From G942493215 sp942493215 (GTDB lineage: Bacteria; Bacillota_I; Bacilli_A; RF39; UBA660): a stretch of 64,000 bases of DNA. The notes under the pieces are model-generated. The model made no database searches, was not told the origin of the DNA, and saw nothing but the letters and a program-made list of their open reading frames with translations. Below are positions 17,137-25,122 of the stretch, piece after piece. The position numbers were made by a program, and so were the translations under genes. How positions within the stretch are numbered: position 1 is the stretch's first letter; each line of letters begins with the position of its first letter. The stretch is from positions 1,240,001-1,304,000 of the forward strand of contig OW818670.1 in assembly GCA_942493215.1 (NCBI GenBank). The letters run 5' to 3'.

Positions 17137-17643
17137 ATGGAAACAATTATAATTAACAATATTTGTCACTATCGCGATGTTGCATATGCAACTGATGATA
17201 TAAATATGGTCATATATGGTATAAATTTTAATAAAAAAAGGCAATTATCTTTTGTCCATAACCATAATTTTATAATAGCAGGTTCAATACATGATACTGA
17301 CTCTAAAAATTTAGAATTTAGTATTACCAATGAAAGCCCATTCTATCAACCACTAGTCAATTTTATTGGTGATCAAGAAGCAGAAATTATTAAAGATGAC
17401 TTAATGGTTAATGATAGAAGAATCGTTTTAACCAAGATGGATAATGCTATTAAAATAGAATATATATGTTTAGATTTAAAACCAAGTTCTAATTTTCAAA
17501 TAATGGTTATGAATGATAATGATGTTAGTAAGAATATATTGATAACAAGACTATATATTCTATTTCATGAATTAAGTGTTGTATTTAAGATGTATGACCG
17601 AGGATTTCAATTAACACATAATCTAATTAATAGTACTTTTTAG
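17137..17643 (+). CDS. Hypothetical protein
   Basis: This 168-residue soluble protein has mostly beta-strand character and no signal peptide or membrane segment. Motifs such as YRDVAYATDDINMVIYGINF do not call up a family for me. It stands 54 bases after the ABC permease with a weak GAGGAATTT ribosome binding site and ends inside a strong terminator. Confidence 0.55.
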   Translation: METIIINNICHYRDVAYATDDINMVIYGINFNKKRQLSFVHNHNFIIAGSIHDTDSKNLEFSITNESPFYQPLVNFIGDQEAEIIKDDLMVNDRRIVLTKMDNAIKIEYICLDLKPSSNFQIMVMNDNDVSKNILITRLYILFHELSVVFKMYDRGFQLTHNLINSTF

Positions 17644-17655
17644 TACTATTTTTTT
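17629..17655 (+). terminator. Intrinsic terminator overlapping the stop codon
   Basis: Stem AATAGTACT (17629-17637) with AGTACTATT (17642-17650), loop TTTT, then further T. It insulates the protease-cohesin locus from upstream transcription. Confidence 0.85.
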
Positions 17656-17745
17656 ATGTAAAAATATTTAATTGTATAATAAAATTATTTAATTTATGAT
17701 ATAATTAAGATAAGAAAATAGGAAATTAGATAAGATAGGTGAAGT

Positions 17746-20487
17746 ATGAAAAATAATAATAAAAAAATAAAATTACTATTTTTAATAATATTCCTACTTG
17801 GATTATGTTTTCTTCCTATTAGTAATACTGATTCAATGTCCAATAAAAAGGATTTAGCTTTAAATGAATATCAGAAAAATAAGGATTCTAATAATTATAG
17901 CAATAATACAGTAATTGTAAAAATTAATGATGATAAGGTTATAGATAAAATAGAAACTAAATATAGTATTGATATAAATCCTATTGGTGATGATTCTTAT
18001 GTTGTTAATTTTGATAAAGAAAAATACAGTGTAGATCAAATAATGAATAATTTAAATAGTGATAATATGATTGAATATGTTCAACCAGATTATTACTTTA
18101 ATTTAGCAGCAACTCCTAGTACGGAACAGTACTATGATAACCAATGGGGCATAAAAAGCCCATCTTATGGTGTTGATTTATTAAATCTTTGGAGCCAAAT
18201 TACAGGCAATCCATCAGTTGTAGTAGCAGTTGTTGATACAGGTGTTCAATATGATCATCCTGATTTAGTTAATAACATGTGGCATAATCCTGATGAAATT
18301 AGTGGCAATGCAATTGATGATGATAATAATGGACATGTGGATGATTACTATGGGTGGAATTTTGCAAGTAATAGTAGTAACATTAATGATAATGATGGTC
18401 ATGGTACCCATGTAGCTGGTATTATCGGAGCCGAAATTAATGATTTAGGAGTAGCAGGCGTTGTTCCTAATGTTAAAATAATGGCATTAAAAGTTATAAG
18501 TAATGATGGAAATATTTATTTAAGTAATGTTACTAGTGCTATAAATTATGCCATTAGTAAAGGGGTAAAGATATTTAATTTTTCTTTTGGTAGTAATGAT
18601 TATGTTCAATCATTTAAAGATTTACTTCAATCTAAAGATGTTCTTTTTGTTTGTGCAGCTGGTAATGGTGGGGAAGATCAAATAGGGGATAATAATGATA
18701 ATACTCCTTTTTATCCTGCTAGTTATGACTTAAATAATGTTATATCTGTCGCGGCTACAAATAGTAGTGGTAATTTAGCAAGCTATTCTAATTATGGTGT
18801 TAACACTGTTGATGTTGCGGCGCCAGGTGACTATATTTATAGTACTTTAAATGGTAGTGATTATGGCTATAAAAGTGGTACATCAATGGCTGCTCCTTTT
18901 GTAACAGGTTTATCAGCTATCTTATATGGATCAAACACTAATACAACTATTAGTCAGCTTAAAAATAATATTATCTCGGGTGTTAAAAATTTATCGAGTT
19001 TAAATGGTAAGGTTTTTAGCAGTGGTCTTATTGATATTAAAGAATCATATAATGATTTTATGGATGTAGTAGAATTTGATGGTGGTAATGGAACAGTTGC
19101 TAATCCATATTTAATTAGTACTATTCGTCAATTAAATGCCATAAGAAGAAACCAATCAGCTTCATATCGTCTTATAGCTAATATTGATATGACTGATTAT
19201 GAATGGATATCGATTGGTTCATTAGATGCACCCTTTACGGGTACATTTGATGGTAATGGATATCAATTAAGTAATTTAAGTATAGATATGCCAAATGATT
19301 CTTATCTAGGATTATTTGGTTATGTTCATTGTTCTAGTAATACTGTTCCTAATATGTATAATCTAAAACTAACTATCGATAAATTAAATGGTAAAGATTA
19401 TATAGGATCATTTATTGGTTATGGAGAAAATGTTAATATCCGCAATGTCAGTGTTATAACTCTTATTAATAATTCTAATCCTACCACGGGATATATTGGT
19501 GGTATTATAGGATACGGATTAAATAGTAAGGTAACCCGTGGTGCTGTATCAGGTGTAATTAATAGTACGGGTGATAATGTTGGAGGTATTGCGGGATATT
19601 TAAGTGGTAATATGTCTCTATCATATAATGAAGCAAAGATATATGGTCATAGTAATGTAGGTGGATTAGTCGGTTATATTATTGGTGATATAAGTGATGT
19701 TTATAATTTAGGTATTATTATTGATTCTGATGCTATTGCTAATACTGGTGGTATTGTTGGCTATTTAAATGGTAATATCAACAATAGTTACTATTTAGGC
19801 TTATTAGATATTAATGATTCAATAACTTATGAGAATATTGGTCTTATTGTTGGTAATAATGATGGAGGAACAATTACTAATAGTTATTATTATAATCCCT
19901 ATAATATATTAAATAATGTCTATGGTAGTGAGATAACAGGTACAAATATATATGATAAACAAAGTTATGTTGGCTTTGATTTTACCAATAATTGGTCAAT
20001 TGGTACAACCAGTTTATTGCCAACTATTAAGAATCTTGACTTTAATACTTTAACGGATTTTAGTATTAATGAATCACTAATAGTAAATTTAAATGATGAT
20101 TATGAAGATATTAGTATATCTAGTAATCCTAGTAATTATCGTTACAATTATCTCTATAGTAGTGATAATACTGAAATAGTTACTATTGATAAAAATGGTT
20201 TAATAATTCCAAAGCAAGCAGGAACGGCCACCATTAGTGTATATTCAATTGAGTTAAATATAACTAAAACCATAAATATTACGGTTGAAGATTATATAAG
20301 AGGCGATTTAAATAATGATCGGACGGTTACCCTAACGGATTTAGTTATCTTAAGAAGATATTTAGCAGGGTTAGATACTCTTAATGATACGGCCTTAAAA
20401 GGAGCGGATATTAATAAAGATAATGATATCACATTAACGGATTTAGTTCGTATTAGACGTTATTTAGCAGGGTTGGAGGATTTATAA
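17746..20487 (+). CDS. Secreted subtilisin-like (S8) protease with C-terminal dockerin
   Basis: This is a 913-residue exported serine protease. A signal peptide (about 1-30) is followed by an I9-like inhibitory prodomain (about 50-115). The S8 catalytic domain follows, with Asp164 in VAVVDTGVQYDHPDL, His219 in DGHGTHVAG, the oxyanion Asn in CAAGNGG and Ser380 in SGTSMAAP. Then come GLUG-type beta repeats (about 440-720), a BIG2-like Ig domain (about 765-848) and a type I dockerin (850-913). The two dockerin repeats, GDLNNDRTVTLTD and ADINKDNDITLTD, keep the Ca-binding Asp/Asn positions and share Leu-Thr at positions 10-11. The next gene, starting on its stop codon, encodes a membrane-anchored cohesin, so the protease is probably docked on the cell surface. 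A TGATATAAT extended -10 lies at 17697-17705. Confidence 0.92.
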   Translation: MKNNNKKIKLLFLIIFLLGLCFLPISNTDSMSNKKDLALNEYQKNKDSNNYSNNTVIVKINDDKVIDKIETKYSIDINPIGDDSYVVNFDKEKYSVDQIMNNLNSDNMIEYVQPDYYFNLAATPSTEQYYDNQWGIKSPSYGVDLLNLWSQITGNPSVVVAVVDTGVQYDHPDLVNNMWHNPDEISGNAIDDDNNGHVDDYYGWNFASNSSNINDNDGHGTHVAGIIGAEINDLGVAGVVPNVKIMALKVISNDGNIYLSNVTSAINYAISKGVKIFNFSFGSNDYVQSFKDLLQSKDVLFVCAAGNGGEDQIGDNNDNTPFYPASYDLNNVISVAATNSSGNLASYSNYGVNTVDVAAPGDYIYSTLNGSDYGYKSGTSMAAPFVTGLSAILYGSNTNTTISQLKNNIISGVKNLSSLNGKVFSSGLIDIKESYNDFMDVVEFDGGNGTVANPYLISTIRQLNAIRRNQSASYRLIANIDMTDYEWISIGSLDAPFTGTFDGNGYQLSNLSIDMPNDSYLGLFGYVHCSSNTVPNMYNLKLTIDKLNGKDYIGSFIGYGENVNIRNVSVITLINNSNPTTGYIGGIIGYGLNSKVTRGAVSGVINSTGDNVGGIAGYLSGNMSLSYNEAKIYGHSNVGGLVGYIIGDISDVYNLGIIIDSDAIANTGGIVGYLNGNINNSYYLGLLDINDSITYENIGLIVGNNDGGTITNSYYYNPYNILNNVYGSEITGTNIYDKQSYVGFDFTNNWSIGTTSLLPTIKNLDFNTLTDFSINESLIVNLNDDYEDISISSNPSNYRYNYLYSSDNTEIVTIDKNGLIIPKQAGTATISVYSIELNITKTINITVEDYIRGDLNNDRTVTLTDLVILRRYLAGLDTLNDTALKGADINKDNDITLTDLVRIRRYLAGLEDL

Positions 20488-22133
20488 TGAAGAAAACAAT
20501 TTATATTATACTAATATTACTTCTTCTATTACCAATAGGGATTAAAGCTAGTAGTTTTAATACATCATTGGGTAGTAATAAGACTATTTATGCCGGTGAC
20601 CAATTTACCATTAATTTTAGTGCTAGCAATGGAACTAATATTATGGGTATAAGAGGACTATTAACATATGATAGCTCTAAACTTTCAATTGTATCAAGTG
20701 CGGGATTAAATGGTTTTAATTTAACATTAGGTACTAATGTTGTTGTCGACGGTCCTGGTATAAGTGGAACATTTGGTTTTGCTAGTATTACTTTTAGAGC
20801 TACATCTAATTTTGTTGTTGGTCAATCAACTAGTATTTCATTATCTAATGTAACAGGATCAGATGGTACTAGTGATCTTACCGGTAGTGGTAGTTCAGTT
20901 GCAATCACTATGGTAGTGCCAAAATCAACTAATAATAATCTATCATCATTAACTATTAATAATAATCTAGTAAGTGGTTTTAGTTCCTCTAAGACTTCAT
21001 ATTCTATGACTGTTAATAATAATGTTTCATCAGTTAATATTAGTGCTACATCAGAGGATAATAAAAGCTATATTAGTGGAACAGGAACAAAAAACCTTAA
21101 TGTCTATAGTAATGCCTTTAATATTGTTGTAACAGCTGAAAATGGTAGTAAAAAAACTTATTATGTAACTATTATTAGAAAAGATCCCAATGGTCTTTTA
21201 GCACCTCTATCTACTAATAATCTTTTAAGTTCTATTACCATTACTGGCTATACTCTAGAGTTTAATTCGGATACGACTAACTATAGTTTAACCGTTGAAA
21301 ATAATATTTCTAGTTTAGTAGTAACAGCAACAGCTGCTGATTCTAAATCGAAAGTTGAAGTAGGTAATACTAGTAATTTAAAAATAGGGGATAACATAGT
21401 TAATATCACTGTAACAGCAGAAAACGGTGATAAAAAAGTATATACATTAGTTATAAAAAGAAAGAGTGAAGGTCCAACCACAACCATAAACGAATTATTA
21501 AATGTTATAGGTGGCACTACCTCTTCAACTATCAATATTGATATTAATGATAATAATACGACTTTAAGTAATGATATCTTAAAAGCTATTAAGAATAGTC
21601 ATAAGAAGATAGTTGTTAGTTATTATCAAAATAATATTATTACTTATAAATGGGAATTAAATGGCTCTAATGTTAGTGATTATAAAGCCATAAATACTTT
21701 AATAACATATAATATTGCTGATAAAGATAAGATCGATAAATTAACCAATTATGCGGATAATTTATATTTAAATTTTGCCTATACTGGCATATTACCAAAA
21801 GACACATATATATCTATAAATGTTGCTAGTAAATATGCTAATGGGTCAAAAGTAAAGTTATATTTCTATGATGCTTCTAAAGGTAGTATTAGAAAAGTAT
21901 ATGATAATTTAGTTGTTGAAAATGGTTATTTAAAGTTCAAATTAGATCATTGTTCAGCATATATTATATCAATGGCCGAATTTAATAAAAAAGATAATGT
22001 TCTTATTTATAAAATTATTATTGCTGTATTAGGATTTACAATTGTATGTATGTTAAGTAGTAAGTTATATTTATATCGTAAAGATAAAAAAATAGTTGCA
22101 AATACAGAAAAATGTGATAATATATTGCTATAA
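20487..22133 (+). CDS. Membrane-anchored cohesin protein with cadherin-like domains
   Basis: This 548-residue protein has a signal peptide (1-22), a cohesin domain (about 24-148; AGDQFTINFSASNGT, LTYDSSKLSIVS, ISGTFGFASITFRATS), two cadherin-like beta-sandwich repeats (about 152-233 and 241-328; each with the VTAENG-KK-Y strand), an unassigned extracellular region (about 335-500), a transmembrane helix (about 507-530) and a short basic cytoplasmic tail. There is no LPXTG; anchoring is by the helix. Its ATG shares one base with the stop of the dockerin protease gene (TAATG) and has a GGAGG ribosome binding site, so the two are translationally coupled. The predicted role is the cell-surface receptor for the dockerin of its neighbour. 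That pairing is inferred, not shown. Confidence 0.88.
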   Translation: MKKTIYIILILLLLLPIGIKASSFNTSLGSNKTIYAGDQFTINFSASNGTNIMGIRGLLTYDSSKLSIVSSAGLNGFNLTLGTNVVVDGPGISGTFGFASITFRATSNFVVGQSTSISLSNVTGSDGTSDLTGSGSSVAITMVVPKSTNNNLSSLTINNNLVSGFSSSKTSYSMTVNNNVSSVNISATSEDNKSYISGTGTKNLNVYSNAFNIVVTAENGSKKTYYVTIIRKDPNGLLAPLSTNNLLSSITITGYTLEFNSDTTNYSLTVENNISSLVVTATAADSKSKVEVGNTSNLKIGDNIVNITVTAENGDKKVYTLVIKRKSEGPTTTINELLNVIGGTTSSTINIDINDNNTTLSNDILKAIKNSHKKIVVSYYQNNIITYKWELNGSNVSDYKAINTLITYNIADKDKIDKLTNYADNLYLNFAYTGILPKDTYISINVASKYANGSKVKLYFYDASKGSIRKVYDNLVVENGYLKFKLDHCSAYIISMAEFNKKDNVLIYKIIIAVLGFTIVCMLSSKLYLYRKDKKIVANTEKCDNILL

Positions 22134-22149
22134 CTATTTAATATAATGC

Positions 22150-22246
22150 ATAAGACAGATATGTTTAACATATCGGGCCTAAAAGGCAACAGGTGAATAT
22201 ATACATCTGTGGGACACCAATAATGTTCTATGGATGTATTTTTTTT
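22150..22246 (+). ncRNA. NiCo (czcD-type) riboswitch with expression-platform terminator
   Basis: The leader carries the conserved NiCo core: AGACAG (22153-22158), GGCAACAG (22185-22192), then CATCTGTGGGACA (22204-22216). Stems visible are GATATG/CATATC (22158-22163 with 22169-22174), GCCT/AGGC (22177-22180 with 22184-22187) and ACAGGTG/CATCTGT (22189-22195 with 22204-22210). A competing terminator pairs ATACATC (22201-22207) with GATGTAT (22233-22239), followed by eight T. Because ATACATC overlaps the last aptamer stem, metal binding should prevent termination, making an ON switch, as known for the class. The motif assignment is from memory of the published consensus. The downstream gene is a cation P-type ATPase. 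Confidence 0.85.
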
Positions 22247-22261
22247 GAAAGGAAAATTAAT

Positions 22262-24778
22262 ATGGATAAATTAAAAAATAATATAAAAGGATTAACTTCA
22301 AAAGAAGTTAAACACTTGCAAGAAGTATATGGTAAAAATGTTTTATTAGCAGTAAAAAAAGAAACATTCTTTAAAAAGATGCTTCATGTTTTAACTGAAC
22401 CTATGTTTTTATTATTGATTATTGCTGCTATTATCTACTTTTTTTTGGGTGAACCACGTGATGGTATAACGATGTTTGTTTTTGTTATTGGAATGATTAG
22501 TATTGATGTTATCCAAGAGTGGAAAACAGATAAGACGTTAGAAGCTTTAAAAGAACTATCAGCTCCTAAAATTGAAGTTATTCGTGATGAAGAGATAACC
22601 GAAATAAATAGTGAAGATTTAGTCCCTGGTGACTTAATGCTTATATATGAAGGTACTAAAATTCCTGCTGATGGAAGTGTTTTAAAGTGTAGTGGATTAA
22701 GAGTTGATGAAGCAACATTAACTGGTGAAGCTGAAGGAGTATGGAAATATAGTATTAATGAAGGTAATGTAACAACGGATTACTGGAAAAATGATTATTG
22801 TTATGCTGGAACAATGGTTATTCAAGGTAATGCTATGGTACTAGTAGATAAGATTGGTAGTAAAACAGAGTATGGTAAAATTGGAACCAACATAATTAAT
22901 GCCAAGGAAGATGATACACCTTTACAAAAACAAATATCAACCTTAATAAAAATGTTTGCTTGGATAGCTTTTGTCTTATTGTTGATGGTTGCTATTATAA
23001 CCTTCTTAAATCTTATAGATCATACCTTAAAAGATCGCATTATTGAAAGTATCTTATCAGGTATTACTTTAGCAATGGCAATGATTCCTGAAGAATTTCC
23101 TGTTATCTTAACCGTTTTTTTATCAATGGGAGCTTGGCGTTTAGCAAAAAAGAATTCTTTAATAAAGAAACTAGCATCAGTTGAAACTTTAGGTTCAGTA
23201 TCGGTATTATGCGTTGATAAAACAGGTACTATTACTAAAAATGAGATGGCGGTAGAAGAAGAATGGCTAATTAAAGATACTAAAGATGATTTCTATAATA
23301 CCCTTGCTTTAGCATCTACTTTTGAATCACATGATCCAATGGAAAAAGCCATTTTGAATTATTGTTATGAACATGGTATTGATGAAAATAATATCTTTAG
23401 TGGGGCTAAAATAAAAGAGTATGTCTTCACTAATGATACTAAAATGATGGGTTATGTATGGAATAATAGTAATTATATCACCTTAACAGCGAAAGGGTCA
23501 CCAGAAAGTATTATGGCGATATCCATCTTAACTGATGAGGAGAAAGAATTAGTTAATAGTAAAATAAAAGAAATGTCCGATAAAGGATTAAGAGTAATTG
23601 GTATAGCCAAAAAAATATTTACTGATAATGATAATATTCCTAATCTTTTAACAGATAATGAATTAATATTTTGTGGCTTAATTGGTTTAATTGATCCACC
23701 TCGTGATAATATTGATAAAGATATTGCTCTTTGTAATAAAGCGGGCATTAGAGTTGTAATGATAACAGGAGATAATGGTTTTACCGCTTCCGCTATAGCT
23801 AAAAAAATAGGTATACCTAATAATGATAAAATCATTACTGGTCATATGCTTGATGAGTTAAGTGATGAAGAATTATGTGAAAAAGTAAAAGATGTCAGTA
23901 TCTTTTCACGGGTTATTCCTGAACATAAAATGCGTATCATTAAAGCATTTAGACAAAACGGGGAAATTGTTGCGATGACTGGTGATGGCGTTAATGACGC
24001 TCCGGCTTTAAAATATGCTGATATTGGTATTGCTATGGGTAAAAGAGGTTCAGACGTTTCTAAAGAAGCTGCTAGTTTAATCTTAATGGATGATAATTTT
24101 TCAACCATTGTTGATACTATAAAAGATGGTCGAAGAATATATAATAATATAAAAAAAGCGGTTTATTATGTGCTTATTATTCATATTCCTATTGCTTTAG
24201 CCTCTTTATTATCGCCTCTTCTTAAAATTAGTCCTGCTAACTTATTTTTACTTCCTATTCATATTGTTTTACTAGAATTAATTATTGATCCAACTTGTTC
24301 GGTTATATTAGAGCGACAACCAGTTGAAGGAAATATTATGCATCGACCACCTCGTGATCCTAATGAAAAATTGATTAATACTAAATCCTTATTTAGATCT
24401 ATAATTCAAGGATTAATAATATTTGCTTTTTCATATATTTTGTATTATCAAAACATTGACAATAATATTTATATAGCCCGTTCAATGGGATTATCGATGA
24501 TTATGTTTGCTAACTTATTTTTAGTTATGGTTAATAGTTCCGAAACGGATTATGCTTATACGACTATTAAGAAATTAATTAATGATAAAATAATGTGGTT
24601 AGTATGTATGATTATGTTATTAGGTATAGTAGTTATTCTATATTCACCAATAAATACCTATTTAAAGTTAACATCATTAACAATTAATCAATTATTACTA
24701 ACTATAGGTATAGCCTTTATTTCAGTATTCTGGTATGAAGTAGTAAAATTAATAAAAAATTATAGAAGTAAAAAATAA
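22262..24778 (+). CDS. Cation-transporting P-type ATPase, riboswitch-controlled
   Basis: This 838-residue P-type ATPase has the actuator motif TLTGEA, the phosphorylated Asp in DKTGTITKNE, and the hinge MTGDGVNDAPALKYADIGIAMG. There are about ten helices, with N-terminal helices 1-2 directly after a short cytosolic tail and no heavy-metal CxxC domain. Helix 4 carries PEEFPV instead of the PEGLP of Ca pumps, so ion choice is uncertain. The NiCo-type leader suggests export of Ni(II), Co(II) or a related divalent ion. The frame is open upstream through the riboswitch (from 22193), but the ATG at 22262 with GAAAGGAAA before it is the start. A terminator follows the stop immediately. Confidence 0.92.
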   Translation: MDKLKNNIKGLTSKEVKHLQEVYGKNVLLAVKKETFFKKMLHVLTEPMFLLLIIAAIIYFFLGEPRDGITMFVFVIGMISIDVIQEWKTDKTLEALKELSAPKIEVIRDEEITEINSEDLVPGDLMLIYEGTKIPADGSVLKCSGLRVDEATLTGEAEGVWKYSINEGNVTTDYWKNDYCYAGTMVIQGNAMVLVDKIGSKTEYGKIGTNIINAKEDDTPLQKQISTLIKMFAWIAFVLLLMVAIITFLNLIDHTLKDRIIESILSGITLAMAMIPEEFPVILTVFLSMGAWRLAKKNSLIKKLASVETLGSVSVLCVDKTGTITKNEMAVEEEWLIKDTKDDFYNTLALASTFESHDPMEKAILNYCYEHGIDENNIFSGAKIKEYVFTNDTKMMGYVWNNSNYITLTAKGSPESIMAISILTDEEKELVNSKIKEMSDKGLRVIGIAKKIFTDNDNIPNLLTDNELIFCGLIGLIDPPRDNIDKDIALCNKAGIRVVMITGDNGFTASAIAKKIGIPNNDKIITGHMLDELSDEELCEKVKDVSIFSRVIPEHKMRIIKAFRQNGEIVAMTGDGVNDAPALKYADIGIAMGKRGSDVSKEAASLILMDDNFSTIVDTIKDGRRIYNNIKKAVYYVLIIHIPIALASLLSPLLKISPANLFLLPIHIVLLELIIDPTCSVILERQPVEGNIMHRPPRDPNEKLINTKSLFRSIIQGLIIFAFSYILYYQNIDNNIYIARSMGLSMIMFANLFLVMVNSSETDYAYTTIKKLINDKIMWLVCMIMLLGIVVILYSPINTYLKLTSLTINQLLLTIGIAFISVFWYEVVKLIKNYRSKK

Positions 24779-24801
24779 CCACTCGTTTGAGTGGCTTTTT
24801 T
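24779..24801. terminator. Bidirectional terminator between convergent genes
   Basis: Stem CCACTC (24779-24784) with GAGTGG (24789-24794), loop GTTT. A T-run follows on the + strand, and on the minus strand the stem is followed by TTATTTTTT. It serves the P-type ATPase and the minus-strand coat-like gene, whose stop begins at 24805. Confidence 0.85.
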
Positions 24802-24802
24802 A

Positions 24803-25000
24803 TTAGTAATAATATGGGTAGTAGGGATAAGGTGCATAGTAAGGATATGGATAAGGTCGATATCCTGGTGATAAAGCCGCTCCTGTTAAAGCTCCTATCG
24901 CAAAAGGTACACCAAAACCACCAAAACCAGGGCGGCCCCAACCGCCACCAAAACCAAAACCTGGACGTCCCCAACCAGGGCGTCTTCCTACTCCGTACAT
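24803..25000 (-). CDS. Gly/Tyr/Pro-rich small protein, possible spore coat component
   Basis: This 65-residue low-complexity protein begins MYGVGRRPGWGRPGFG. It contains a repeated GWGRPGFG, a short hydrophobic stretch (VPFAIGALTGAAL) and a C-terminal tail of Pro and Tyr (YRPYPYPYYAPYPYYPYYY). Such composition is typical of Bacillales coat and exosporium proteins with cross-linkable tyrosines. The link to spores here is inferred from composition and from its divergent position next to the ger operon. The frame is open from 25033, but AAAGGAAG lies correctly for the ATG at 25000. It is easily missed because of its size. Confidence 0.65.
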   Translation of the reverse strand: MYGVGRRPGWGRPGFGFGGGWGRPGFGGFGVPFAIGALTGAALSPGYRPYPYPYYAPYPYYPYYY

Positions 25001-25072
25001 AGTAACACTTCCTTTCTCCATATTGTATTCCATACTTAGATAGATGGTGATTAGTCCATATTAGAATATTCG

Positions 25073-25103
25073 TGTATTTTATTGAATATATATGCTCATA
25101 ATG
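25073..25103 (+). promoter_or_regulatory. Candidate forespore (sigma F/G-type) promoter of the ger operon
   Basis: TGTATT (25073-25078), an 18-base spacer and CATAATG (25097-25103) closely match the sigma G consensus (TGnATA, 17-18 bases, CATAnTA). It lies 19 bases before the first ger gene, where forespore-specific transcription is expected. No sigma A-type pair is evident there. Confidence 0.45.
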
Positions 25104-25122
25104 ATATAAAAGGTGGGATATA

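Noticed and set aside
22193..22261. Upstream extension of the P-type ATPase from 22193
   Set aside because: The extra residues are translated from the riboswitch terminator hairpin and T-run; the ribosome binding site supports the ATG at 22262.
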